From Diphasiastrum complanatum (taxonomy: Eukaryota > Streptophyta > Lycopodiopsida > Lycopodiales > Lycopodiaceae): 64,000 bases of DNA. Position 1 is the stretch's first letter, and every line of letters begins with the position of its first letter. Below, in pieces: positions 11,904 to 26,900 of the stretch. Location of the stretch: NCBI GenBank assembly GCA_029204225.1, contig CM055095.1, positions 15,406,049 through 15,470,048 on the forward strand. Direction: 5' to 3'. The translations under genes and the position numbers were made by a program. The notes below the pieces were generated by a model. The model ran no database searches. It saw nothing but the letters and a program-made list of their open reading frames with translations, and was not told where the DNA came from.

Positions 11904-14900
11904 GTAAGCGGCACTGCACTTTGGGTTTGAGATGAAATCGGGGAAGGCCTAGCATTGCGGATATGTGTGTTGAATTCAGAATAATCGAGCTCGAGCATAC
12001 TGATTAAGGGCTGCTCTTGTATCGACTGAAAGCACTGAATCTAAAATGCAGGCTTCTTACTCTCAGTAGTTTATTTAAGCTGCAATGTTAATACATATGA
12101 AGAGTTTTATTAACGGGTTTTGTATTTTAAGTAGTTTTAAAAGCACATTATTCTGCAAAGATTGAAGTCTTCTTGTGTTGTATATGAGTGATCAACCAAG
12201 CTCTGTCTGTAGCAAGCACTTATTTTAGGAAAAAATAGCATCACAGGGTATGACAGTTCAAAATATTTCAAATTGGCATGATGCTTCTCGCAATGTTTTT
12301 TCTATCAATCTGGAGAAAAGAACCATGATTCAAGAGAGTAGCTATGCCATGTCTGAGTTTTTTTGAAATTGTTGGTCATCACGTTGAAGAATGCTGGTTG
12401 CAAAGTTTCAATTTTCTAATGTCAAGATAGGCTTGAAGTTTATTGTATTGGATGTGAGTTTCAGACATTCAAAGCAGTAGCTAATGTAACATAGTTTTTG
12501 AAGTCCTATGTAGTTGCAAGCAACACAGGAGGTATGGCTGGCACAGAGACATCAAACGCCGTGGAGCGAGAAATTCTGGTTCAACATTTACTTGTGAAGG
12601 AGGATCAGCTTCACTTGCTGTTGGATCTTCAGCGAAGAATCATTCAAGGTGTATCAATCAATATTTACTCTTGCTTAGTAATTCCATGATCAAAACGTGA
12701 AGGGTTGGTTTCAGGACTGCTTCTAAATCTAATCTTTCCAATAACAACCAACTATGATGTAATAAATTTGTGGGCTATTGGAGTCCTGGATACAAAATTC
12801 TAGAATATGTTATTATTTTAAGGAGAGTGTGATTTTGGGATGATGCATGCTGATGCTACTTCAATATTTCTTGTCTCCTTGTTTCAAGAGGGTGCTGACC
12901 TGAGCGATTTAGTTGAAGAGTATTCTCTTTGCCCATCAAAAAGTGAGGGTGGAATGCTTGGCTGGGTAGCAAAGGGCCAATTGGTAAGCTTTTTATGTCA
13001 AAATTTTGGTTGATGATTGGTTCAAAAAGCATGTACAAGTTCTGATTACAGTTATAATGGATATTTGTAGTACATGCCATGTTTGTAGTAAAAGAGTTAC
13101 GAAAAAATCATCATTAGAGCACGCACGAAACCAAATAGTGAACAAACAAAAATCTAGGTTCAACTAAGACCTCGTACAATCAACAATAAGCTGAATAGCA
13201 AGTTAACCTCTAAAGGATGGCTGAACACAAGAAATTCCTACTGGGTAGCAAAGGGCCAATTGGTAAGCTTTTTATGTCAAAATTTTGGTTGATGATTGGT
13301 TCAAAAAGCATGTACAAGTTCTGATTACGGTTATAATGGATATTTGTAGTACATGCCATGTTTGTAGTAAAAGAGTTACGAAAAAATCATCATTAGAGCA
13401 TGCACGAAACCAAATAGTGAACAAACAAAAATCTAGGTTCAACTAAGACCTCGTACAATCAACAATAAGCTGAATAGCAAGTTAACCTCTAAAGGATGGC
13501 TGAACACAAGAAATTCCTAGTATGCCAAACAACACAGAAATGCTGGGAACTGCAAAAATATTCTAGGAAATGTACTTTGCTTATCAAATGTATGCTTAAA
13601 AGTGATGATTTGTATCTAAACATGATGCTGGAAATGACAAGCTGGAAATGAGAAGAATTATTCAATAGAGCTCCTACCTGCACAAATGAGGCCACACTAG
13701 CCTAATTATAGGACAAGGGCTAGCTTTGTGACTGTCTAATTAGGCCCAATAATAGCCCAAGTAAGAAACCTCAATGATACATGATGGTTTTCCTGGTGCC
13801 CAAACCAAGGTTTCATTACCTCGAAGCTGGAAATGGACCTGAACATGGAAAGGACCTCTAGATGACTGGTGATCAAGGCTTGTGCTACAACCACGATCTC
13901 TGACTCAAGGTAATCTAGCAATATCCTCAATAAGGAGATCTAGGTAGTGGGCAGCAAAGGCATCCAAAAGATGTGGGGCATAGGTAATGAGCCTTTTCAT
14001 GGGCACACAAATTGACACATCGTTAGTGACGACCTGTAAAATTATCAATGTTTAAACTTGAATCAAATTTTGGAATTTAAATATTATCAAAGTTTGAATT
14101 CTGAACAATGACCATACCCACAATGCACATTGACAGTTGACAAGCAATTGAGATTACCTACGCAACGTTGTCTCTGGCCCCACCTCCTCAATGGCTCCTC
14201 TAATATGGCCAAACATGTACTTGCTTGTGATCATAGTGCTTGAAAGGGATATATTTGTAAATTGTAAGTTTTAACGGTCCATAGATTGCAAACTTGAAGC
14301 TAGTATACAAATTACAATGTACATCAAGTTTCAACAAACGGACAAATACATGTAACATGCCACGGCCTGCATATTGGAAATTTTAGAAGATACCTTACCT
14401 ACCTTAGAGGTGTCGATGTCTTGGAGTGACATAGTACTAGCCCATGCAATTTTGGGGGTGCCAATTTTTAGAAGGAATAAAAAACAAGGTAACAATTTAC
14501 AAGTACAAGGCAACCTACAAATTGCAAGTTACAAGTAGCAAGAATAGGAATAAGGATGCAAAAGCCAAAGAGTAATTATGAATTAGCAATAGTTTGTTGA
14601 TCAATTGTCACCTGATGGGCTCTAGCTCTTTGCTCATAGCATCTGTCTCAAGGAGAAACTCTTTAGTCCTCAACTGCTCCATGCTAGGCCCAAGAGTCGG
14701 AGGAGTTTGATGGGGTATGTCCTAACTCGGTCTCTCTTGAAGGGGTTTACGTGTGCAATACGCATTTAACCTTGAAATAGATGGGGGGTGGGATGGGGGG
14801 TTATTAAGTGAAATTGTGTATTTAGGGTTCAGGGGATCTAGACATGAATATGGTCACACTTGTTTATCATGGAATAAACTCCAGCTAGGCCTAATTAGAT

Positions 14901-17900
14901 TTTGATGCATGAAGGGCTCCCTACTTACAAATTCTAGGAGGAGGTCCAAAGCAGATCCTTCATATCTGGCACAAATACCTTTCCATCTCTCAACGACATA
15001 CCTTCCTTCATGGTGTATGTTAGATATGTACTGGTGTGTGTTGTGTGCCTATGGAAGCTACAGGCGAAGCTGACTCTTCTATTTGGTCAACTATCTTGCA
15101 TGCATTAGGCCACACACGCTGACAACATGAGTTCTTTTGCTGAGCCCTTTTGATCTTCTTTAATGTTAATTCTCTAACGTATCACTTCTCAAATTTATCT
15201 TTACCAAGTCTCTTGGTAAAAAGTATATGCAACTTGTTCTTCTGTAGGACAATAGATAAACTCAACTTCATGATTATGAAGTTTCTCTCCGATGAAATGT
15301 TGTTGTACTTCAATATGTTTTGATCCGTTGTGTTTATGTCTTCGTACCACTATTATTGTGTGGTTTGTACTTGTGGATTATAGTAGTGGTAAATATGTTA
15401 TGACAATGAGTATTACACATGGGAGATTTTTTGAGGACAAGAGATTCTATTATGTCATAGGACACGAATCAATGGTGTGGTTTTGATAGTAGTGAGGACA
15501 CTATGATTTCTCATGGTGTAGGCATTGATTGGTAGTTGAGGCTGGCTAAATTTAAGCTTTAAACACACATTTTGTATCATATCGACAAGTGGTTGTCGAT
15601 TTGTGTGTCGTGTTACTGCAACATCCGTTGTGCAAGATGTGAGATCTGTTTGTGCTCAATGAGGTGGACAAGGACATGCCATTCTTTTGTGCTTCTAGTT
15701 AGATGATGCATGAAGGGATCTAGATTGGACAAGTTCAAGTTTGTCATTGGAACCTTCATTCTTATTTTTTGATAATGTTGTCCATTGTCTAATTGATTCT
15801 AGCGTATGCTTCTTGTCCTTCTGTCTTGCATCTTATCCTTCTGGATGGCATAGTCATTAAACACATTGACATTATTTTATCGGGTGCCATCTTAGGGACA
15901 CTTTCCACTCGAAGTATTTGACATAAGCGTGGAAATGCTCATTCTTGCACATCTTGATCTTGTTAAGATGTAGGAAGGAGTTCTACAAGAAACAAAATGG
16001 CTTGAACATTTTGATGAAGGTAACATTCGTTGAGTCCAGTTGTTATGCTTGTACTACTCGAGATTGAATTACCACTCTTTGGTTTTTTTCAGCTGAAATG
16101 AGAAAACCAAATTGGAGGCCCAAGAGTCTATTTATTGTCCCATGGGCAACAATCTCAAAACCTAGTTGAGACAAACATTTGGGAAGATCCTGGTGCGAAG
16201 GAAGAAGGATGTTAGATTTAGCTGTAAATGAGGAGCATTGCAAAACAAAGAAGATACAAGTGCAATGAGGTGACCAACAAAAAGTGAACATTTATAGGAG
16301 AAAATTGGATCTATTCCAATTTCGAAGCAAAGCAGAATTTAAGCATGCATCACTAGAGTCTCACGAAGCTTTTTCAAATAAGTTGTAGTTAGATGTTGTA
16401 GAATGATATCCATTATGTTTCAACCCTTTAATTGGACCCAATTGTTTTGGAGAGATGAGTCTACTTAAAGTAGGACTCAACCTAATAATTACAATAATGT
16501 TTTGTTGCCTTTGTGGATGTTGCTACTTTGGTTTGAATAGATGTGATCCCTCCATTATCAGGATCAACCAATGTTGGGTGGGTATATAGTTGCTCGACTA
16601 GTATCAACTCATGTATCAACTTAGGTATCAACCCGAGTATCAATGAACCAACTAGTATATGTTTTGTGACATTAGGGTTGAGAAGCAATTGCTCTCCCTA
16701 ATATAAGCATTGTCAACACCTTGGTCAATACTTGACTAGGATTGGTTTTGGCCTAAACAATTCTTATTTCGATATTCTTGTTAGGGGCGAAATCTTGCCT
16801 TTTGCCTTGTAATTGATTCTGGTGAGAACATTTATTCACGAAACCCCAAGTATGATGGTGGGCAGCATCAAGTATTGCCTTTTCATAGCAATTTGACATT
16901 GCATTTGTGAAAGGTCATGCCTTTCAATAGTTGCGTACTACCTTCAAAAAATCTATGCCTTTGAACAATGTATATATATTCATATCCAGGTTCATAATTA
17001 GTTGGCATCACCCTTGCAATACTAGTTTGTTTAAATCAGTTTGCAACTCATATATCATGTGTATATCGGTTGATATCAAAAATTTGTAATATTGTAATAT
17101 AATTAAATCAGCCAGATTTAAAAGTTAGGGATTTTTCCAATAAAAGGGCTCGGTTGGTATTGGAATTAACGGCCTTCGCCCTAGATCGGTATCAACAATA
17201 GCTATGAACTTAGTTATTTCCAAAGAGATGTCACCACACATAGTAAGTTCTCCCTCTGGACCAGCAAAACCACGATCATTCTTGACGTTGGTCGAATCAA
17301 CAAGCATGGGTTCCTTAGTACTCTTGTCAGGCTTCCTCTCTCAATGAGCCATGTTAATAGCAATACACCCTAGCCCTTGGACTCTTGGCTGGAATGATTT
17401 TTCACCATCATGAGGTGCCTCCTCACTCACAAGCGGTTCTATTAGCAAATCATCTTTATTAATTCCACTCGCAAATGACCATTATCACGGAAAAATGCAC
17501 ATTGGACTTTCAGCGCCTCTTTTCCATTGTCCTCGTCATTGCTCCGTTCTCCCTCCAGTCGTCATTGTGTACATAAAAATGAGCATGTCTAAAATCATAC
17601 CATCTATCTTTCCATATATCCTCCTTATAACATGTTTACCATATCAATGGTAGAGAGAATGTCAGGTGTTCACTCCAAAGAAACAAAAAACACTTGGTAT
17701 GATGTCAACTCTAACATTGATGCATGCAAAATGCTATTCCTTCCATACTGCTTGCAAAATTCTTTTGTTGGAAGTAAGTGGCATATTACATGGATTTTTT
17801 GTTGGATCTATTCTTGCTTGGTGGCATTTACCATCAGAGACAAAAGTCTTATCTTGTTATTCTTTTATATCAATTGTTTCCACTTGTAATGTTTCTATTC

Positions 17901-20900
17901 CTTTCTAATGTTTGTTTAGAAAACCATTCAATCTTTGATATGGTTTTTCTAGGTACCTGAATTTGAAGAAGCAGCATTTAGCGCCCCACTCAATAAGCTT
18001 GTACGTGTGAAGACAAAGCATGGTTGGCATTTGGTGCAAGTTCTATCTGAAAGGTATCATTTTATCTTTGTTTAATCTCTTGAATGATTCACATAGACAA
18101 GTATCAAAGCAACATCGAGGATTAGTGAAGAAGCATGTGTGCTCCTTAAAAGGACTACTAGCAAGCTTTTCAATTCTATCTCCATGAAGGATTATGTATA
18201 TAAGGGAAGCTCCTTAGATCCTGCTTACAAATCCTAAACACAAAAGGATAACACACTGTGAAGAAACCACCCAACCAAGTAGAAGCATCCAATCAATCTC
18301 TAGAAGCCTCACCCCCAAGCCAAGGAACAAGAAGCATGAATGTAGAGTGAGAGCCTGGCAATGAATCAAGAACCATGATGAGGAGTAGGGCGAGTTTGGT
18401 CCTCTTATATAGAGCCTAATGCATCCTGGGCACATAGCCATGCATAGCCCTATGTTCCCTAGACATAGATTCACCTAGAATAGGGTCCTATGCATGGACC
18501 AACTATTCATAGAATTGCTATTGATAACTCTACACATGCATACACTGTCTCATTACCTTGTCTAAACTCCACTTAGTGTGTTATGGGCCTCACAAGGATA
18601 TTAGTTACTTTCGGGTCACGTCCATTATGACGTGGCATAACTAACAGCTTGTTTCACTGGAGTACCGTGTATCCAAGACTAGGAGTATACTGTATCCTAT
18701 GTACTGGTCATGGACATAACATTCTTCTCTCCTTAAACTGTTTCTATCCTTAGAAACTAAAATTCGGGAAATTCTTCTTTATGTTATCAACTCTCTCCCA
18801 CGAATCATCATCCTCAGTACGACCCTTCCACCGAATTAAGCACTCAGAGATAGAACGATTTCTCAATTGTTTATCTCTGGTTCTGAGCACCTTCTCAGGT
18901 TCCAAAGGTACACTAAGCGACAAATCTTCCAAATGGGATAAATCCTCATCCGATCCAACTGTATCACCATCATGTAAACTTAGTTTCCAACGACTTACAT
19001 GAAACACTGGGTGTGCAGTCGATTTTCCTTGAAGATCGAGTTCATACGCCAAAGAACCAATTCTACATACAATCCTGAAAGGTCCACAATAACGGGTAGA
19101 CAACTTATAATGCTTCCTTGTACGTAATGCCTTAGAATCTTTTGGAATCCTAAGATATACCCAGTCATCAACTTTAAAATCTCTTGGAGATCTCTTAAGA
19201 TCGGTATAGTGTTTAGCTCTATCCTGAGCACTACAGATACTATCCTTAGCCACCTGCAACATTTCTTGCATATCATGCAAAAAATCAGCAACCTTTTGGA
19301 TCTTAACAGACTTCGTCTCAACATTTATTGGAGATCTAGGTTGAAAACCGTACATAAGCATAAAAGGACTTTAACTTGTAGCAGAATGTTTTCTACTATT
19401 ATATGCATTTCCATCAAGGAATTTAGTTGGGGGAGGCCCTATTGAGTGTAGTGGCCCAGGTTTAATAGAGGCAGGAGCTCCTGTGGCAGCTATGGATGGA
19501 GCACACTCATGCCCTAGAGTCAGGCCATGCATGACCACATTCACCCACACAAGATAGCGCGGGCAGATATCGACAGAGCACAGTGCCTTCAGGGTGGCAA
19601 TGGACACACCATGAGGCCACTAGACTTACATGCCAGTTTTTCTATAGTGGCTATCTTGCATTTGCCTTGGTCAACACCGCCATCTTTCATGAATGATGAG
19701 GGAGACAACAGACAACTTGTGACACAACTTGGAGATCCCCACATGCGAGTCTCTGTGTACTCGCCATTTGAGAGAGGAGCATGTATGCATCACAAGAGAG
19801 CTCAGCCCATATGGCATGTCTAGCCCACATATGGTTGCTCTATTCTAGCGAATGGGTGGATTGATATTAGGCTCAAGCCTATTATCAACATCTTGGTTCC
19901 ATGCCCAACGGGCATTGTATTTCTCAAGGGTGTGGATGCTTCTTGAGCTGGTGTTGTTGAGTTGGGGAGAGGTTATTTATGAGCGTATCCATGCAGCAAT
20001 CATTGAGGTAGGGGCGCAACGTGTAGTACAGGTGGTCACTGACAATGCCAACAATTGTGTGGCCATGGGTGAGCTTTTAGAGTGAGACTATCTTGCCATT
20101 GTGTGGATCCCATGTGCACCACACTAAATCGATCTTTTGATGTCGACATAGGAGCCCTCTCTTGGGATTCCACCATCATATCTACTGACATCTTCTTGGC
20201 CACATTTGTGACCAGGAGGAAGAGTGCACTTGCCATGTCAGGACATATAGGCACTAGATGGCAACCAGCCCTAAGTTTACACAGTTGCTTCGCAGCAGCG
20301 AGCTAATTGGACTTAGATTCCAGAGGATTGTTTTTGGACTAGCGATAGGCCAAAGCAGCTGGTTGAGGTCCTGCAGCCAACGTATCTTGTGATGAGGTTG
20401 GTGGATTGTAAGGGTCCTACACTCTACCTCATCTACAGAATAGGATTGAGGAGACCCTTCAATGACCACTTCTTCAAGGAACATCATCTGCGATGGTAAA
20501 ATAAGGGTACAATGCATGCAAAGCGTGCATGATCTCCCAAGCAGCATCAGTGAGAGGTCTACCGTGCCATGCAACCAAGTACTCACGGATAAAACGGTTT
20601 CTAAGTCGTCTCTCTCCGTTCCAATACTGTGTCAGGTCTGTGCATCACCTCAGGCTCTTGAAACAAAACAAGTCCATCAATTAGCAAGTTATCACCGTCA
20701 TCTAAAACCCTCTTGAAGCGTGAAACATGTAAAACTTGATGAACTTTACAATTATGAGGGAACGCTAGTTTATAAGCAACATCATTAAGCTTTTTAACTT
20801 TTTTCTAATCTGTTTTATGCATTTATTTTGTGAAAGTGTTTCAAATTATTGAGTTATTTTTTTTACAATGAAATGATTACTGTTTTGGTTCCTGTAGGAT

Positions 20901-23900
20901 GTCATCTATTCGAGAGAAGTGGTTTGATAGGTGGAATTTCTTCCACAAGGCCATACACAGTTGCTCATTTGCTTCACCCTATGTGGGCTATTGGAGGCAT
21001 ATGCACAGACGCCAAGCTTGTGGACGGCTGGAGGACATACATGCAGAACTTGTATCCAGTTCAGGCTTGTGCCCCAATAGTTCTCACAGAGCTATCTAAA
21101 TCAAACCCAAAGCACACCAAAGTAGGCACCAAATATCCACTTTATTGATTTCTCCTGAAAGTGCATATCAAGTTACAAGCATAAACACAAAGGGCACTAC
21201 TGCTAAGTCTCCTCCCAGCCACTTGCTGCATAGATTATGATTAGGAATGCCTCTCTCTATGCTCACTTATACATAATTCTCAAGCACCGACTTTACCCTG
21301 ACCCTTTCCTAACGTCGACACATGGCGAGCCCTATGCACAATCGACTCTTGTCACTTGGCATTATGGTTAGAATTTGATTCTAGAAGTTCACAAAGACTT
21401 CACTTGTTTGAATGACTCAAAAGGAGGTCAATCCAATAGCCTCTAAATTAAGACCCAGTACCCCCATACTAAATACAAGCAGGTCAACAAGTTAACAAAA
21501 TCTACTATTTACATTTTCTTACAAAACACCACAGGCCGGTGTGAGCCATTTCAATATTTACAATTTACAACTACATTTTACAATTTACAATTATCTAAAA
21601 CCCTCTTGAAGCGTGAAACTGGATGAACTTTACGATCCTGAGGTAACGCTAGTTTATAAGCAACATCATTAAGTATTTTAACTATTTTCTAGGGTCCACA
21701 ATAACGCGGAGATAACTTATAGCACTTCCCTGTCTTAAGAGAAGGTGAGTCCTTAGGAATCAGAAGAAACACGATGTCTCCTTCCTCGAACTCTCTTGGT
21801 GTGCGATCCCATATAACTATGGACATCTTTATTAATCTTAGGCCATCGGAAATTACATCGGATCAACTCACAAGTCTTATCCACACCGGGACACCTGCAC
21901 TGGGCTATCATAACAGGAATGCAAGATTTTCTTACGCAGCTCCTCACAAGTTGGAATGAGAAATTTGCCATTCCTCTCAACAAAACCATCCTCTATGGTA
22001 TACTTAAGATAAGTGTGAGCAAAGGAGTAGAGCTCTCCTCTTGAGACTCTGCATGGCCGTGACTCACCTCAAGCTCCACTCTCTTACACTAAGGATCCTC
22101 TAGTTGAGCCTTCTTTATCTCAACTGATAGGTCCCTTTCAATGACCACAAATGACATTGATACACTGTTCGAGACAATGCATCAACAACTCTATTTTTGC
22201 CCCTTTGTTATACCGAATTTCCATTTGAAATTCTTGCATAAGTTCAGATCATCTCGCCTGTCGGCCTCTGAGATCAGGTTGTTTGCAGAAATACCTCAAG
22301 GTATCATGATCATTGTAGTATGTACACATAAAACTCAAATCCATACAAATAATGCCTCCATACCTTTAACGCATGGACTGTGGAGGTGGTCTATTTACAG
22401 GACAAGATCCGGGAATAAGCTCTTATGTTCAACATTTCTATTAGGCGGTAACGCAGATGCAAATCATTAGTAAACACATCTGCAAACTCACTCCTAATTT
22501 CATGGTCTAGGTTAGCTAAAGTATTGTCTTGCACCTACCACATGCTACTCTCACTAGTACTAGTAGTCATATCTAGCAGAAAACAAACATACATACTTTC
22601 ACAGCTTACCTTACGCAACTGCGTAGCTGAGACCAGTGGTCCTGGAGGCACATCCCGCTCACCACGGATGGAATGAAGCTTACCACCATGCTGAAACTCA
22701 TACACATGAGTATCCCCGACTATGTAAGGCTTCCACAACACATCCCCAGAACGACATCAAAGCGCGCCTAACGAGTTATCTCAAAAGCCAACTCCATAGA
22801 ATAACTTTGAATAGTTAAGGGCATACTCACAACCCTCGCGTCCCAAATCTCCTTACCCTTTCCATCAGCCATGTCGATTGTGTACTAGTACTTGGACGGT
22901 TGTGTGCTCACTCATAACTTCTTAACAAGAGTTGAATTAATGACATTATGCGAGGACCCAGTGTCAAATAGAACTAAAAATACTTCTACCACAAAGCTGT
23001 CCACGCATAACTATCAAGGAAGTGTCAGGAAATTTGATACCCGTGTTGCGCTTCTTTTGATAACGTCATTGGAGGAGTTGTGTCCACCTTCCGCACGACA
23101 AAAACATTCATTAATTGAAGAACATCAAGATTAGCTTATCTCTTCTACTTCCATCGGCTGCTGCTGCTGCTCTACTTGAAGATTATAAGTGGTTCTCATC
23201 TGGTTACGTGGACATTTTTTCCACCGATGTTGTCCCAAGCATCCAAAGCATAGATTCTCTCTTTTTGCCCTCTCTTGGTCCTGTGGTGACAACATAGAGT
23301 GTTGATCCCCTTGGGCATTAGGCCGCCCATACAAAGGCGTTTCAGAGCACTAACCCCTTTACCCTTTTGGCTACATGCAGCTTGCCCTTGCCCTTGCCAT
23401 TGGCCTTTGAACTTCTTGAATTTGCGCTTACTCAAAGGCATTTGGCCCCCTTGGGCTTGACCACCCGAGGTTCTGCTGGTTCATGGGATTTCTTCCCATC
23501 TTCATAGTAAATAGCCATTTGAATGGCATTGTGGACAATATGTGTTTGCCCCTTTCGCACAAACGGCGGCAAACTCTCCCTAAGTCCTTTGATAAAATGA
23601 AACACCTGTAAATACATATGGACTTCCTCAGGGATTCTTAGCAATGCCTCTTTATATCAATCAACATATTCTTGAACTGACCAATCGCCTTCCTTGAGGC
23701 CTGTCCACTATTGCATGGCTTGATTCTTTTCATCAAGAGGCACCCACTTTTGTACAAACATCTGTTGAAATGCCTCCCAGGAATCCGGTACAAGGCCATC
23801 TTTTCAACTTTCCTCCACCATCGTTGTGTCGATTCCTATAATCGTTAGGTAGCTTCAGCAATCATCTCTAAATCATCGGTAATGCCACACATACCAAAGG

Positions 23901-26900
23901 CCTTTTCCCATTTTTGCAACCAGTTTTCCACTGCATCTGTGGTTCTTATAACTATTGCACCTGTAAACTTTGGAGGTTTCAAGTCCTTAATGGACGACAA
24001 CTTGCGCTTCTTGCCAAGATCCACATCTCTTTTAGTTGAACCAGGCTCACCACCCAAATTCCCTGTACCACTCAGATGCATGGCAATTACTCTAAGATCT
24101 GCTTTAACATCAACTTTGGCAAAAAGTGCATCGATCCTCTGAGAATCATGTGTAGTATCACTAGAAGATGCCATAGCAAAAACTAGCCAGGAAAAAGCTA
24201 AGAAACTTGCAAAATTGTGCAAAAACCAGCAACAAAAGCACTTGAAACAAAGCACCAATGCCTTATGGTACCTTTCGAATTGCCTTTTTGAACTGTGTTT
24301 GAATCGAGTTTGAATCGGGAAAGAATCGGCTTCTCCAGGTTTGAACCGGAAAATCGGTTTTAGGGTTTTTTTTTTCAAAACATTAATGTCACACCATACA
24401 TATTACATATTACATATTACAATGTACCATGTGCATGGCTAGTTAGTAGTAATTTGTAAATTAGCAAATGTTCAATGATTCAAACATAACGAAAATGACA
24501 TTGAATACAATGTGCATTGTAACTTTAAATTATTAACATGTAATAGATTATAGTACTAACTTCTAACAGCTTATAGGTAACAGTACTAAGTAGTAAGTAC
24601 TAACTTCTAAGTATAAACTCTTGAGTTACTGTGAGTACAAATCCCATTCGACATTCAACATTGATAATTGAAACATTCCACAGTTGAACATTACCAAAAT
24701 GTAAACATATTACCTGAGTCTTGAATCATATATGTAGTTTTAACTTATCCATAAATGCCAAATGGTAATAATGTTGTACCAGTGATGACAAATTACTATC
24801 TGCTAGTAACTAGTCTCAAGTTTATAATCTCAAAACTTCAAAGTCAACTCCTAATTTTTATAAACTAACCAAAAGACTTATTACTAAATAGTAAATGCCA
24901 AATGGTCCACTCTCCTGGACCAAGGCAAACTAAAGCCTAACATAGCCTCCTCCTAGTCACCTGTGGAAGCTGTGACCTGCTCGCTCTTGCAGGCTTAGGA
25001 GCAGGATCCTCGTCAATGCTATTATCATGATAAGATGGATCACTCTCATCGCTATTGACTTCATCTTCTGAGGTCTCTGTGTCATCTTCATCTTCTAGTG
25101 GCTCCTCGTCCTCGAGGGCTCGAGGTGAGAGAATGTGTACGACGAGCTTCTGCAATCGAGGAGCATCACCCCCATACTTGTCAATGGCCCGTGCATCATC
25201 CCAAAAAGGAGATGCTAGCACAATCCTCTCAAATTGCTGAGCCTTAGGCTCTCGTGAGGCCTCCACTCATGCTAATGGTTTAAGACCACCATCTGTTTGA
25301 AGTTGTCATGCACCTTCAAGAGGCACTCCAGAACAATGAAAAAAAAGGCAAACCTGGAATGAATCATGATTGCAAATTGTATTAGCTTCAACAAATCAAT
25401 TATCGAATAACAAAGTTGAAACTTGAAAGTGGTCAGTAGTTACTAGTAAGCTATGTACTAACTTCTAAGAATCTAAGTGATGAATCAAATTTGATGAATA
25501 GAAAAGTAGACTTGGTGGGGGAATTCCTCTAAATCTTGAGGCTAGAATATTCCCTGAACATGCTCAGGACTCTCGGTCTCTTGGTGACAAACCTCACCAA
25601 GAACCGGTTTATGTCTAGTACCTCTCTAATCCATGGCAACTTTGCTATATCTGCAAATAAGAGGCCTAAGCAATGTGCAGCACGTCCAAAAAATCCAAGG
25701 GTACTTTTCATTTACGAGCTTCCCCATGGCAACACAATTTACCGCATTGTCTGTGACAACTTGCAAAGCAGACAATTGCAACATTGGACATCCATCATCC
25801 ATGATCCAAGAATCAACATTGAACAAGTAGTAAATATTAAGTACAAAGATTTCACTCATTTTTATTTCTCACTACTCAACTGAAAGTAAAGAATCAATAC
25901 CTGCACAACATTTTCTTTCCTGACCTCCACAATGGCCTCGTCAATATATCTAAACAATGTCTGGCCATCCAAGACTAAGCCCACTTGTGAGGTGTCGATG
26001 GATCTCAGGAACATCGTGCCCAAGCAAGAAGAAACCAATATATTTACAATATGGTGCTTCCCAACCATCTAACATGATGGAGCACCCATACCTAGTTCAA
26101 AAGATCCCATTGCCCACAAAATTCAAATTTCAGATGGCAATTGTCAATTGCATTTACAATATATGTAATTGGTCAATAAATATAACTATTTTCAACCATT
26201 CTTAAAACATAAAAGTTAAGACATAGAAGTTAGAACTTGGCACCTGCCACTTCAAACTTAAAATTCAAGTTAGAACATATATGACAAGACATATTACATT
26301 AAAGTAGGGTTTAGGATTTACATATCCCATGATCTCCTGATAGGCTCTAGCTCCCTATCCACGGAGTCTCGCTCAGCAACCAACTGAGTCGTCCTCAACT
26401 GCTGCATGAATGGTCCCTCCCACTCTGAACCAATCCTAGACACATGTCTCATCATCTCCCTCCATATAGGGGTCGTAGTCAAGTGAAAGGGGAGGTTGCA
26501 CATGTAGAAACACCTCCTAATAGACACATTGGCTATCTCCTTGTTACTTTGCTAGGAGGATGCCACATACACATCTCTGCCCCTAAGTTGTGTACGGCTC
26601 TGGGCATGAGAAGAGCCTTGTGACAACAATGCCATCATATTGGTCTGACTCTGAGTTTGACCCTATGATGTGGAAGGGTCTGCTGGAACTGTTGCAAGCT
26701 CCAAATTAATAGCTACTATCTAGATTCTACAACAATGGAGATAGATGAATTGTGATAGACTATAGTAGTCTGTAGATTGTAGCAAGTACATACTACATGC
26801 AATGAATTATAATTTACGACACAATCTTCAATGCAAATATTTTCTATTTAGCATCTAGCAACAACTTACAATTGCCAATATTTCAAGCTTTATAATAGCT

